From Salinibacter altiplanensis (GTDB taxonomy: Bacteria; Bacteroidota; Rhodothermia; Rhodothermales; Salinibacteraceae), in NCBI RefSeq assembly GCF_002894645.1, contig NZ_NCQY01000009.1:1-63993 (forward strand): a stretch of DNA of 63,993 bases. Direction: 5' to 3'. The notes under the pieces are model-generated. The model was not told the origin of the DNA. It saw only the letters and a program-made list of their open reading frames with translations, and ran no database searches. Below, piece by piece: positions 34,955 to 43,926 of this stretch (position 1 is its first letter; every line of letters starts with the position of its first letter). Position numbers and translations under genes: made by a program.

Positions 34955-35869
34955 GTGTACGATTTCAAGACGTGGTACTACCGGCAGCCGTCGGCGCTGC
35001 GCACCATCATCACCATCAACGTGGGGGTGTGGGTCGCCATGCAGTTTCTGAATCTGTGGGGTACCGGACGTATGTTCGTCCGGTCGCACCTGGCGCTGCA
35101 CCCGGTGTTTCCCGACATCCTGCTGGAGCCCTGGCAGCTGGTGACGTACAGCTTTATGCACACCGGGCTGTTTCACATTGGGGTGAACATGTTGCTGCTC
35201 TTCTGGATCGGGCGCGAATTTGAGCGGATGCACGGCTCGGAGCAGTTTTGGAGCGTCTACGTGACGACGGCCGTCGGCGGCGCGCTGATCTGCCTTCTGC
35301 TAAGCCCGATCGCACCTAGCATTTCGGGGGGCATGGTGGGGGGACGCAGCATTCCGGTGCTCGGGGCCTCTGCCTCGGTGCTCGGCGTGCTCACGACCGT
35401 GGCGATCCTATACCCGTACAAGCAGATCCGACTGCTCTTCTTTGGGGTGGTCCCCCTGCTGTGGGTCGTGATCGGATTTTTGGGCATCGACGCGCTGATG
35501 GCCCTGCGTCCCCGCGGCGACACGGCCGTCGCGGCCCACTGGGGCGGCGCCCTCACCGGCTTCCTGTATGCGAAGAATCAGCAGGGGGCCCTCGGGACAC
35601 TGCCCGGAATCGGCGTTCTGTTTCGGGGCCGCTCGTCCCGCCGCTCCGGCGCCGGGCTGTGGGCCCGTGTCAGGGGCTGGTTCCAGTCCTCCTCTTCGTC
35701 GTCGGACTCCCCCCCCACTCAGCGCCCCAGCGACGCCAACGGTGCGTCGAACGCGTCGCCCAGCCCCACCAAGAGGGTGGATCGCATTCTCGACAAGATC
35801 AGCGAGGAGGGATACGACGCGCTCAGTGAGGAAGAAAAGCGCATCCTGTACGAGGCCAGCGAGTCCTGA
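34955..35869 (+). CDS. Rhomboid family intramembrane serine protease (copy 2) with C-terminal extension
   Basis: 304 residues from GTG 34955; TTG 34928 would add nine. Six to seven helices. The catalytic Ser is in VLGASASVLGVLTTVA and the His in VAAHWGGALTGFLY. The usual WQLVTYSFMHTGLFHIGVNM and LLLFWIGREFERMHG are present. After the membrane core comes a Ser/Pro-rich linker (about 235-275) and the closing motif RVDRILDKISEEGYDALSEE with EKRILYEAS, a conserved tail in Bacteroidota rhomboids. It shares little linear identity with copy 1, so this is not a recent duplication. Confidence 0.93.
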   Translation: MYDFKTWYYRQPSALRTIITINVGVWVAMQFLNLWGTGRMFVRSHLALHPVFPDILLEPWQLVTYSFMHTGLFHIGVNMLLLFWIGREFERMHGSEQFWSVYVTTAVGGALICLLLSPIAPSISGGMVGGRSIPVLGASASVLGVLTTVAILYPYKQIRLLFFGVVPLLWVVIGFLGIDALMALRPRGDTAVAAHWGGALTGFLYAKNQQGALGTLPGIGVLFRGRSSRRSGAGLWARVRGWFQSSSSSSDSPPTQRPSDANGASNASPSPTKRVDRILDKISEEGYDALSEEEKRILYEASES

Positions 35870-36058
35870 CGCCTTCTACGAACAAGCCCTTCAAGACCAC
35901 CAGGGCTGCGTCGCGGGGCCGGAACGACCCAGACGTGCCCGAGTGTCTACCGGATCGTTTGCCGGCGCATCAATGCCGAGTCGGCCGCAGACGCGGACTC
36001 AGTGTGCGCCGTCCATTTGCCTTCACGCCCACGTTCGTCACCAAGCTCGCTTCGGTTT

Positions 36059-37228
36059 ATGGAACGTCCTCGTCGCTCGTCCCGCCCCGTTCAGGTTGGC
36101 GATGTTCAGATCGGAGGCGAGGCGCCGATCTCTGTCCAGACCATGACCGTTTCGAAGACGCACGAGGTGGAGACAACCCTCAACGAAATTGAGCGGGTGG
36201 TCGATGCCGGCGCCGACATCGTGCGGGTGGCCGTGCCGCGCCCCGAGGATGCCGACGCCCTCGACGACATCGTGCAGGGCGCCCCTGTGCCCATCGTGGC
36301 CGACATTCACTTCAACTACCAGTACGCCCTCAAGGCCATTGAGGCGGGCATCGACAAGGTGCGCATCAACCCCGGCAACATTGGGAAGCGCGAGTGGGAG
36401 CGCGAGGTGCTGCAGGCCGCCAAGGAGGCCGGCACGCCCATCCGAATCGGCGTCAACTCCGGCTCGCTGGAGGAGGACATCCTCGACAAGCACGGCTACC
36501 CCAAGCCGCAGGCCCTCTTCGAGAGCGCAATGCGCCACGTGGAGGTCTGCGCCCGCAACGACTTCGAGGACCTCGTCATCTCGGTGAAGCACTCCGACCC
36601 CTACATGATGATCCAGGCCTACCGCAAGGTGGCCGAGGAGACGAACTACCCACTGCACCTGGGGGTCACCGAGAGCGGCTCGCTCGACACGGGCACGGTC
36701 AAGAGCTCAATCGGGCTCGGGGCGCTGCTGGCCGACGGCATCGGCGACACAATTCGCGTCTCCCTGGCCGCCGATCCGGTAGAGGAGGTGAAGGTGGGCC
36801 ACCGCATCCTCAAGTCGCTCGGCATCGGGCGGCCCGGCGTCAACATCATCGCGTGCCCCACCTGCGGGCGCCTCGTGGGCGACCTCTTCACCGTCGTGGA
36901 AGAGGTGGAGGAAGCGATTGCCGAACAGAATTTCGACAAGGACCTCGACGTCGCCCTCATGGGATGTGCCGTCAATGGCCCCGGGGAGGCCGAGGGGGCC
37001 GACCTCGGCGTCTCTCTGGGACGAGGCCGTGCCCACTTCTTCAAGCACGGCGAGGTGGTGGATACGGTCCCGGAGGACGAGATCGTGGACACCGTCCTGG
37101 AGGCGATCGAAAACTGGGACGAGGACGCCGAAGCGGGCGATGAGCCCGCCGCGGCCCCTACCGGCGACGGCGCCGCTACGGACGAGAAAGATGCGGGCGT
37201 GACCAAGCCGGATCTTCCGACGTCGTAG
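36059..37228 (+). CDS. ispG: 4-hydroxy-3-methylbut-2-en-1-yl diphosphate synthase
   Basis: 389 residues from ATG 36059. TIM barrel plus Fe-S domain of the MEP pathway: VQVGDVQIGGEAPISVQTMT, VPIVADIHFNYQYAL, VRINPGNIGKRE, GVNSGSLEEDIL, HLGVTESGSLDTGTVKSSIG. The 4Fe-4S ligands are IIACPTCGR (two Cys near 266 and 269) and MGCAVNGPGEAEGADLG (Cys near 303 and the ligand Glu). About 30 acidic/Ala-rich residues extend the C-terminus. It converts MEcPP to HMBPP. Single-domain bacterial form, without the plant/Chlamydia insert. Confidence 0.96.
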   Translation: MERPRRSSRPVQVGDVQIGGEAPISVQTMTVSKTHEVETTLNEIERVVDAGADIVRVAVPRPEDADALDDIVQGAPVPIVADIHFNYQYALKAIEAGIDKVRINPGNIGKREWEREVLQAAKEAGTPIRIGVNSGSLEEDILDKHGYPKPQALFESAMRHVEVCARNDFEDLVISVKHSDPYMMIQAYRKVAEETNYPLHLGVTESGSLDTGTVKSSIGLGALLADGIGDTIRVSLAADPVEEVKVGHRILKSLGIGRPGVNIIACPTCGRLVGDLFTVVEEVEEAIAEQNFDKDLDVALMGCAVNGPGEAEGADLGVSLGRGRAHFFKHGEVVDTVPEDEIVDTVLEAIENWDEDAEAGDEPAAAPTGDGAATDEKDAGVTKPDLPTS

Positions 37229-37276
37229 GCTTGCGGGGCTCCTCGCCTGTCTTCCCGTGGGATCCACCGGTAGTTC

Positions 37277-38227
37277 CTACGTCCCCACCGTCAGGTCGGT
37301 GCGGCTCTCACGGAGGGCCTGCGCAGAGTCGCGAAGGGCCTCCCGCTCATCGTCGCTCAGCTCCGGCTCCACGCGCTTTTCCATCCCCTCCAGCCCCACG
37401 ACACACGGGACACTCAGGCACATGTCGTCGATGCCATAGGCGCCGTTGGTGCGCGTACTGACGGGCAGTACGTTTTGCTGATCTTCGAGCACGGCACGGA
37501 CGATGCGGGCAATGACGAGGCCAATGGCCGTGTCCGTGTGGCCCTTCCGGTCGATGATCTCGTAGGCCGCGTTGCGCGCCTGCTCGAAGATCGACCGCAT
37601 CGCCTCTTCCTCCCACGCCTTTCCCAGTACGGTCCGGCCCTCGATCTGCTGTCCCCCAATCGTGGCGTTGCTCCAAATGGGCACCTCGGAGTCGCCGTGC
37701 TCACCGAGGATGTATGCGTGCACCGACCGGGGGTCTACACCGTAGTGCTGCCCCAGCAGCGCCCGGAATCGGGCCGTATCCAACAGCGTCCCGGTGCCCA
37801 GGATGCGCCGATTCGGCCGGCTGCTTAGCTTCTGGGAAACGTACGTCAGTACGTCAACGGGGTTTGTCGCCACCACGAGGATGGCGTCCGGCGCGTGCTT
37901 GTCGAGCTGGATGATGATCTCGCGGAAAATCTCCGCGTTCCGCTGCAACAGGTCGAGCCGCGTCTGGTCGGTCGACTGCTGACTCGCCCCTGCCGACAAG
38001 ACAATTATCTGGGCATTGCCGAGGGCCGGGTATTCAACGGCCCGGCACGTGATGCCCCCCACCAGTTGTTGACCGTGCATAAGGTCCATGGCCTCCCCCT
38101 CGGCCCGCCGGGCGTCCTGGTCCAGCAGAAGAATTTGGCTGGCGAGGCTTTGGTTGAACATGGCGTAGGCGGCCGCGGTGCCGACGTTGCCGGTGCCGAC
38201 GATGCCGACGGTGCGTCGCTGGATCAT
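37277..38227 (-). CDS. ldh: L-lactate dehydrogenase
   Basis: 316 residues from ATG 38227. NAD-dependent 2-hydroxyacid dehydrogenase: VGIVGTGNVGTAAAYAM, VLSAGASQQSTDQTRLDLLQ, VATNPVDVLTYVSQKLS, GTGTLLDTARFR, YILGEHGDSEVPIWSNATIG with the catalytic His. The substrate-specificity position carries Gln (GASQQSTDQTR), as in lactate dehydrogenases, not the Arg of malate dehydrogenases. It interconverts pyruvate and lactate. It lies 45 bp downstream of the fibronectin-like gene and converges on ispG. Confidence 0.92.
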   Translation of the reverse strand: MIQRRTVGIVGTGNVGTAAAYAMFNQSLASQILLLDQDARRAEGEAMDLMHGQQLVGGITCRAVEYPALGNAQIIVLSAGASQQSTDQTRLDLLQRNAEIFREIIIQLDKHAPDAILVVATNPVDVLTYVSQKLSSRPNRRILGTGTLLDTARFRALLGQHYGVDPRSVHAYILGEHGDSEVPIWSNATIGGQQIEGRTVLGKAWEEEAMRSIFEQARNAAYEIIDRKGHTDTAIGLVIARIVRAVLEDQQNVLPVSTRTNGAYGIDDMCLSVPCVVGLEGMEKRVEPELSDDEREALRDSAQALRESRTDLTVGT

Positions 38228-38272
38228 AGAACAGAGAGGGGGTTGTGGGAAAAACAGGAATAGGTCGCCGGA

Positions 38273-39115
38273 CTACCCGGCGAGCACAATCAGCGCGATG
38301 GTGGCGAGGAAACTCAGCACGGCGAACAGAGACACTGTGACCGAGAGGGTCGTGCTCGTTTGCGCCTGTGTGGCCGGCCCCGCGATCCGGGCCGACGCCC
38401 GCGGATTCTCGGCCTCGGGCGCACGCTCCTCGTCGTCCACGGGCGGAGCGACGACGAACGGCACCGGATCGCTCCAGGGCCCGGGCTGGGCCACGCGGAA
38501 GAGCGGCCGCACGCGCCAGCGGAACGACGTGCCTTCTCCGGAGAGTGTGTCGTAGAGGGTGACCGACATGGTCTGGTCAACCGTGAGGTCGACGACCGGG
38601 GCCTCCGGGGCATCGGCCGGCGCCACCTGAAGCTGATAGCCCGTGGCTTCCGGCACGGCCTCCCATGTGAACGGGACGGCACTCTGATCGAGCGGGGGAT
38701 CCTGATCGCTCGTGGGATGGAGCGGCACCGGCGGCGCCTCCACCCGGACCGTGCCCGTGGCGGACTCCAGGCCCGCCGAAGGGACCGCAACGCGGGCCGG
38801 CTCGCTCCAGTCGGACCGGACCTCTTCTCGTCCCTCCGCCCGCACGCGCCAGCAGGCGGTTTCCACGTCGTCGGGGAGCACCGACCCGAGCGGCACGGCG
38901 CTTCCGCGGTCGGTCGTCTCGTCGTAGTGGACAGCCCCGAAGGCTTCCGTGCTCGCAATTTGGACCCGATAGCGGGTCGCGTCGGGCACCGGTGTCCAGT
39001 CGAACACCGGCGTGGTGGTCTCGACGGGACGCCCCGCTACGGGGGCGGTGGGACACGGAACCGGAAGCGTCGCGGGGGGCATTTCTTGTTGTGGAACGGG
39101 TAGAGACGTGGACAT
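38273..39115 (-). CDS. Tail-anchored protein with two fibronectin-like domains
   Basis: 280 residues from ATG 39115. No signal peptide. Two repeats of about 90 residues share a fibronectin-III-like pattern: TPVFDWTPVPDATRYRVQIA with ETACWRVRAEGREEV, and VPFTWEAVPEATGYQLQVA with TSFRWRVRPLFRVAQPGPWS. After a charged linker, one hydrophobic segment closes the protein (SVSLFAVLSFLATIALIVLA). The layout is that of a tail-anchored protein with its beta domains in the cytosol, or an unusual surface protein. Function unknown. It is between ldh and a UspA gene on the same strand. Confidence 0.75.
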   Translation of the reverse strand: MSTSLPVPQQEMPPATLPVPCPTAPVAGRPVETTTPVFDWTPVPDATRYRVQIASTEAFGAVHYDETTDRGSAVPLGSVLPDDVETACWRVRAEGREEVRSDWSEPARVAVPSAGLESATGTVRVEAPPVPLHPTSDQDPPLDQSAVPFTWEAVPEATGYQLQVAPADAPEAPVVDLTVDQTMSVTLYDTLSGEGTSFRWRVRPLFRVAQPGPWSDPVPFVVAPPVDDEERAPEAENPRASARIAGPATQAQTSTTLSVTVSLFAVLSFLATIALIVLAG

Positions 39116-39236
39116 GAATGCGCAGCGTACTGAAGAAGAACGATGGATGGACGAGGTTATAATGTAACGGAGGCGGGCGACGACGTCCATTTCCGAGATA
39201 GGCGGCGACCGTTTGGCCCCGCCCCGCCGGGCGCGG

Positions 39237-40082
39237 TTACGCCCCCTCGTCGGACGGGAGGAGGAGTGACGGCCCGGCCCCCCGAAGCAGGAACAGAGAA
39301 CAGGCCGTGCGTCTCAGCACACGCGCCCCGACCCTCCCAATCGGGTCCTCTCTTGCGTTCCTGCCGTGGGCCGAAAGCACCGTCAGGTCCATGTCGGCCC
39401 GATCGACAAAGCGGATGATCTGATCCGCAGCGTCGCCGTGCATGATGTGGGACCGCACCTGAACGTTGGGCGCCTCCCCGTCCGCGAGGAAGGCACGGAG
39501 CCGACGGCGCCCGCGGCGCTCCGACAGCGGTTGGGTCCCGAGTGAGAGCCGGTCCGTGGGGGTGAGGGCCACGTACGGCAGGGACTCCATCACGTGTAGG
39601 ACGTCGATGGTGGCGTCGTACAGGCGCGCAAGCGCCACGGCGTGTCGAAAGGCCCAGAGGGCGCGGTCGGAGAGGTCAGTGGGTACGAAGAGGTGCTGCA
39701 CTGCGTCCGGGCTGTCCTGGTGCTCCACCCCGAAGAGGGGACGGGCCAGGCGCCGGGCAAGGGCCTGCAATCGGTCGGTCGTGAGTGGGGCAACCGGCCC
39801 GCGGTCGGGGGAGGCGTCGGCCACCACCAGGTCAATGTCTGCATCAGACACGTATCGGAGGACCGCCGGCACAGAGTCAGTCCGCGCCCTGACAAGGCGT
39901 GTCGGCACCGTCGCCGCCTCCACGGAGATCGGGGCTCCCTTCGTCGGGGTGGAGGCCGGCCGTTCGGACGGTAGAGCGGGCACTACGTGGAGCGTCGCCT
40001 CCAGGCACCGGGCGAGGTGCACAGCCTGCGTCCACGTTGCCGTGGAGGTCCCCAGACACAGAATGTGGGCGGCATGCAGCAT
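39237..40082 (-). CDS. Double-domain universal stress protein
   Basis: 281 residues from ATG 40082. Two UspA-like halves. The first (about 1-130) is divergent: ILCLGTSTATWTQAVHLARC, ADIDLVVADASPDRG. The second (about 131-281) is more typical: HLFVPTDLSDRALWAFRHAV, ALARLYDATIDVLHVM, DLTVLSAHGR, VGARVLRRTACSLFLL. The usual ATP-loop G2xG9xGS is only partly kept (SAHGRNAREDPIGRVGARV). It is divergent from the histidine kinase gene. Confidence 0.85.
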   Translation of the reverse strand: MLHAAHILCLGTSTATWTQAVHLARCLEATLHVVPALPSERPASTPTKGAPISVEAATVPTRLVRARTDSVPAVLRYVSDADIDLVVADASPDRGPVAPLTTDRLQALARRLARPLFGVEHQDSPDAVQHLFVPTDLSDRALWAFRHAVALARLYDATIDVLHVMESLPYVALTPTDRLSLGTQPLSERRGRRRLRAFLADGEAPNVQVRSHIMHGDAADQIIRFVDRADMDLTVLSAHGRNAREDPIGRVGARVLRRTACSLFLLRGAGPSLLLPSDEGA

Positions 40083-40139
40083 GACAGGCCGGGACGGATG
40101 AGAGAAGCATCCCTCAACGGAGACAAACGAGACGAACTC

Positions 40140-40185
40140 TGCTTCGCAAAGACCATTGACAACAAAAGGCCAAAAAATTTCTCCG
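40140..40185 (+). promoter_or_regulatory. AT-rich patch with TTGACA in the divergent UspA/kinase spacer
   Basis: The 235-bp spacer between the divergent UspA and kinase genes contains TTGACA (40156-40161) followed by an A-rich run, the only markedly AT-rich patch there. A clear -10 match at standard spacing is not visible, so this is a weak promoter candidate. Confidence 0.25.
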
Positions 40186-40317
40186 TCGGTCCGGTGGTCA
40201 TCCCACCTTGCTGTAGGAGCTTCCGGAGGGGGACTGTGGGGACTTTCCCCATACGCACCTCCTCCCCCGTTGTCGCCGTCTCTTCGGTGCCTTCATTTCC
40301 ATCTCGCACTCGCTCTC

Positions 40318-41691
40318 ATGTCCCTTCCCGTGCGGCGTATTTTCCTGTGCGTCGGCCTCGGTCTTTTGTCCGGGGCGCTCTTTCTCCTGGACTGGATGCT
40401 GCCGATCGGGGCAACCGTGGAGATGCTTCAGGTCGCGGTCATCCTGCTGACCCTCTTCCTGCCGGGACAGGGGGCCACACTGGGGCTCGGCCTCCTGACG
40501 ACCGTGTTCGTCGGGCTCGGGTGTGTCCTCAAGTTTGAGGCGTTCGTTCCGCCCGAGGCCCTGATGGAACGTGGCCTGGTGCTGGCCGGCCTCTGGACGG
40601 CGGTGGCGGTGGTTCTCCGCTACAAGCGCGTGCGCCAGGCCCAGCGCGAGAGCGAGGCCAAGGCCCAGGCCATCCTCGAGACGACGGTCGACGGCATCAT
40701 CACGATCGACGCGGGGGGCATCATCGAGTCGTTCAATGAGGCCGCCGAGAACATCTTCGGGTACGACGCCGAGGAGGTGATCGGGCAAAACGTGAAGGTT
40801 CTCATGCCCCCTCCGTACCGCGACGAGCACGACGAGTACCTTCGCAGTTACCACGAGACCGGGCGCAAGCGCATCATCGGCGTCGGGCGAGAGGTGTGGG
40901 GCCGCCGCAAGGACGGATCCACCTTCCCGATGGACCTGGCCGTGAGCGAGGTGGAGCTGGGCGATCGGACCCTCTTCACCGGCATCGTGCGTGACATCAG
41001 CGAGCGGCGCCGGCTCGAGAAGGAGATCCTGGAGATCAGCGAAGAGGAACGGCGCCGCATCGGGCAAGACCTGCACGACGGCCTCGGACAGATGCTGACG
41101 GGCATCGGCCTGTTGAGCCAAGACCTGGCTCGGCACCTGGATGACGAGGGCCACGAGCGCGCCGAGGACATGGCCGAGATCACCGACCACGTCAAAGAGG
41201 CCGACCAGTACGCCCGCGACCTGTCGCACGGCCTAATCCCGGTGGACGTGGAGGCCAACGGCCTGACCGAGGCCCTGCGCCGCTTGTCTCAGAATGCGGT
41301 GCGGATGTTCGGCGTGGAATGCTCGTTTCGGGAGGTCGACACCGTTCTCGTGCACAACAGCACGGTCGCAACCCACCTCTACCGAATCGCTCAGGAGGCG
41401 GTGAGCAACGCCGTGCGCCACGGCGACGCCAACGACATCAAGGTCATTTTGGCCTCCGGCGACGAACAGATCCGGCTTCAGGTTCGGGACAACGGCACCG
41501 GCTTCGCCCCCGACGTATCGGATGAGTCCGGAATGGGGATCCACATCATGCAGTATCGTGCTCGCATCATTGGGGGCGCCCTCGAGATCACAAGCGAACT
41601 CGGAGACGGAACGGTGGTAACGTCTACAATCCCTCGATCGGCCGATGTGGCGGTGGAGGACTCCCCGGCCCCCATGCCGGCCAAATCGTGA
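40318..41691 (+). CDS. NarX-type membrane PAS histidine kinase
   Basis: 457 residues from ATG 40318. About four N-terminal membrane helices (about 7-100), then a PAS domain (about 115-235; AILETTVDGIITIDAGGIIE, FNEAAENIFGYDAEEVIGQN, RRKDGSTFPMDLAVSEVELG). A HisKA_3 dimerisation helix follows with the phosphorylated His253 in EERRRIGQDLHDGLGQMLTG. The HATPase domain has LYRIAQEAVSNAVRHGDAN, VRDNGTGFAPD and GMGIHIMQYRARIIGG. It senses an unknown signal and should phosphorylate the NarL-type regulator encoded 210 bp downstream. The PAS resembles FixL-type folds, but no haem ligand can be asserted. Confidence 0.93.
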   Translation: MSLPVRRIFLCVGLGLLSGALFLLDWMLPIGATVEMLQVAVILLTLFLPGQGATLGLGLLTTVFVGLGCVLKFEAFVPPEALMERGLVLAGLWTAVAVVLRYKRVRQAQRESEAKAQAILETTVDGIITIDAGGIIESFNEAAENIFGYDAEEVIGQNVKVLMPPPYRDEHDEYLRSYHETGRKRIIGVGREVWGRRKDGSTFPMDLAVSEVELGDRTLFTGIVRDISERRRLEKEILEISEEERRRIGQDLHDGLGQMLTGIGLLSQDLARHLDDEGHERAEDMAEITDHVKEADQYARDLSHGLIPVDVEANGLTEALRRLSQNAVRMFGVECSFREVDTVLVHNSTVATHLYRIAQEAVSNAVRHGDANDIKVILASGDEQIRLQVRDNGTGFAPDVSDESGMGIHIMQYRARIIGGALEITSELGDGTVVTSTIPRSADVAVEDSPAPMPAKS

Positions 41692-41901
41692 TGCATGCCG
41701 GGGCACGCCCGCCGTCGGGATATTCCCCACGGGGGGAGGCAAAAGGACCCGGTACGGATCGCAGACCCGGCTCGGTACTTTCCGTTCCCCGCGATACTCG
41801 TTATTCTATCCCTCCGGCCGCACGAGGAAGCGGAGAACAGAAGGACCACCTCCTCCTCGTTCGCCGCCCGTCCGTGCCCTTTACGCCAACCGTGTCCTCC
41901 C

Positions 41902-42555
41902 ATGAAAGACATCGTGCTGGTTGACGACCACCCGCTCCTGCGAAAAGGGCTGGCCCGCACCATCGAGGCGGAGGCCGACCTCAACGTGACCGGCCAGATG
42001 GACACCGCCGAGGAGGCCCTTGGCGAGATTGAAAACCTCGCCCCTGCCCTGGTCGTCGTGGACATCTCCCTGCCCGGCATGAGCGGCATGGAGCTCATCA
42101 AGCACCTCGAGTCGCGGGTGCCCGACGTGCAGATTCTGGTCGTCTCGCGGCACGACGAGACCCTCTACGCCGAACGCTGCATTCGGGCCGGCGCGCGCGG
42201 CTACGTAATGAAGCAGGAGGCCGGCGACGACATCGTACAGGCAATCCGCACGGTGCTCAATGGCCGCGTCTTCGTGAGCGAAGAGATCAACGATCGGCTG
42301 CTTCAAAGCATGGCAGAGGGCGGGCGGGAGCGCATCATGCAGTCTCCGCTCGAGGTGCTGAGCGACCGCGAGCTGGAGGTCTTCGAATTGACGGGCCAGG
42401 GCCTCCCGACCCGCGAAATCGCCGAGCGGCTCCACCTGTCCGTCAAGACCATCGAGTCGTACCGGGCCCGCATCAAAAACAAGCTCAACCTCGACTCCGC
42501 CAACGAGCTCATGAAGCACGCCGTGCAGTGGGTGGAGAGCGAAGAGGGCACGTAA
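41902..42555 (+). CDS. NarL/FixJ-type response regulator
   Basis: 217 residues from ATG 41902. The receiver domain has the acidic pocket in VLVDDHPLLRKGLA, the phosphoacceptor Asp54 in LVVVDISLPGMSGMEL, Ser/Thr switch at VVSRHDE and Lys in YVMKQEA. The LuxR-type HTH (about 150-210) has LSDRELEVFELTGQGLPTRE, IAERLHLSVKTIESYRARIK and NKLNLDSANELMKHAV. It is the cognate partner of the upstream HisKA_3 kinase. The UspA gene starts 44 bp downstream, making it a likely cotranscribed target or co-regulated gene. Confidence 0.95.
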   Translation: MKDIVLVDDHPLLRKGLARTIEAEADLNVTGQMDTAEEALGEIENLAPALVVVDISLPGMSGMELIKHLESRVPDVQILVVSRHDETLYAERCIRAGARGYVMKQEAGDDIVQAIRTVLNGRVFVSEEINDRLLQSMAEGGRERIMQSPLEVLSDRELEVFELTGQGLPTREIAERLHLSVKTIESYRARIKNKLNLDSANELMKHAVQWVESEEGT

Positions 42556-42599
42556 TCTTGCTCCCTCACCGTTTCGTCCCTGATTCTGTGACTCCTCCG

Positions 42600-43541
42600 A
42601 TGCTCAACATCAACACCATTCTGTTTCCGACCGACTTTTCCTCTGTGGCCGAGGACGCATTCGCCCACGCCGCGCATCTGGCCCTGCAATCCGGCGCCAC
42701 GATTTGCGTGTTCAACGTGGTCACCCCGGACGAAGGGGGCACGTCGAATCCCATGGACTTCTTGCCGGTGACCCCCGTGGAGGGCGGTTCGGTCGACGAG
42801 GCAGCCCCACAGCGCGTGGAGGTGCAGACCGTGACGCAGGAGCGCGGCACGGTACCGGTCGTGTACGCCCAAACGGACAGCACCTCCCCGGAGACGGCGA
42901 TCGTGGAGCAGGCCACCGATCAGGACACGGACCTCGTGGTGATGGGGACCCACGGCCGGAAGGGCATGGATCGGCTGCTGAGCGGGAGCGTGGCCGAAGA
43001 GGTGGTGCGCCAGGCGCCCTGCCCGGTGTTCACAGTGCTGGCAAGCGACGAAGAGGCCCCTGTAAGGACCCCAATCGACCGCGTGCTCGTCCCCGTCGAC
43101 CTGTCGGAGCAGTCGCCCCTCGTGGTGGACCACGCCACGGCCCTGGCGGATGCCTACGGCGCGTCGATCGACCTGTTGCACGTGGTCGAGGAAGCAACCT
43201 TTCCCACCGCGTACGGCATCGACCCGCTCGCTCCCTCCCAGCCCGACGTCCAGGAGCGGGCCGGCGAAGCCCTCGAAGCACTGGTGGCGGACCTCGACGA
43301 CGTTGAGGCGCCGATCGACACGCACGTGTTGGCCGGCTACGCCGCCCGCGACATCGTCGACTTCGCCGAGGAGCAGGCCGCCGACCTCGTGGTGATGGCC
43401 ACCCACGGCCGCACGGGCCTGCAGCGCTTCCTCATCGGAAGCGTGGCGGAGAAGGTGACGCGAAGCGCCTCCTGCCCCGTCTTCACCGTCAAGAGCTTCG
43501 GCAAATCGCTCGTCCCCTCTCGGAACAGCGGGAACGCGTAG
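42600..43541 (+). CDS. Tandem universal stress protein
   Basis: 313 residues from ATG 42600. Two complete UspA domains. Domain 1 has INTILFPTDFSSVAEDAFAH and DLVVMGTHGRKGMDRLLSGS with VAEEVVRQAPCPVF. Domain 2 has IDRVLVPVDLSEQSPLVVDH and DLVVMATHGRTGLQRFLIGS with VAEKVTRSASCPVF. Both halves keep the ATP-binding G-x2-G-x9-G-S motif. It lies 44 bp after the response regulator, so the three genes look like one unit for stress response. Confidence 0.95.
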   Translation: MLNINTILFPTDFSSVAEDAFAHAAHLALQSGATICVFNVVTPDEGGTSNPMDFLPVTPVEGGSVDEAAPQRVEVQTVTQERGTVPVVYAQTDSTSPETAIVEQATDQDTDLVVMGTHGRKGMDRLLSGSVAEEVVRQAPCPVFTVLASDEEAPVRTPIDRVLVPVDLSEQSPLVVDHATALADAYGASIDLLHVVEEATFPTAYGIDPLAPSQPDVQERAGEALEALVADLDDVEAPIDTHVLAGYAARDIVDFAEEQAADLVVMATHGRTGLQRFLIGSVAEKVTRSASCPVFTVKSFGKSLVPSRNSGNA

Positions 43542-43632
43542 GGGAATCGCGCACGGGGGGCCAGAACGCCTGCCTCCTTCCCTTCGTCCCGGCCTCCCAG
43601 TTTGGGGACACGCTGGCGGCGGGCATCCTTCT

Positions 43633-43926
43633 CTACGTCCAGATCCGGTTCCAGAGCCCTTCCGCACGGCGGCGGAACGGCCGCACATGGCCACGCAGCC
43701 GAGATGCGAGCGGCCCAAAGGCATCGGCGAGCCGCCCACGCAGCTCCTCGCCCGCCAGGGACAGCCGCGCGCGTCGCCAGGCCACGCTGCCTCGAAACTG
43801 CTGCGCCACCTCCTGCTCCGACATGGAGGCCTGGAGGTGAAGGGACCGCCGCACACGACGGGCCACCTTCGCCTCTCGGTCAGTAAGAGAGCGGCGGCCA
43901 TTCGGATCAGAAGGACGGGGCCTCAT
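43633..43926 (-). CDS. Small basic hypothetical protein
   Basis: 97 residues from ATG 43926. Very Arg-rich: PSDPNGRRSLTDREAKVARR, EQEVAQQFRGSVAWRRARLS, SRLRGHVRPFRRRAEGLWNR. No known domain. Basic proteins are rare in this acidic proteome, so it is either a nucleic-acid-binding protein or a spurious frame; codon composition alone does not decide. Convergent with the UspA gene. Confidence 0.4.
   Translation of the reverse strand: MRPRPSDPNGRRSLTDREAKVARRVRRSLHLQASMSEQEVAQQFRGSVAWRRARLSLAGEELRGRLADAFGPLASRLRGHVRPFRRRAEGLWNRIWT

Noticed and set aside
34654-34968. 104-codon minus-strand frame as a transposase fragment
   Set aside because: It has a protein-like look, but I could not match any DDE or HUH motif and found no terminal inverted repeats; left as unexplained spacer.
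37277-38227. Malate dehydrogenase as identity of the 2-hydroxyacid dehydrogenase
   Set aside because: The specificity loop has Gln (GASQQSTDQTR) rather than the Arg of malate dehydrogenases; L-lactate dehydrogenase fits better.
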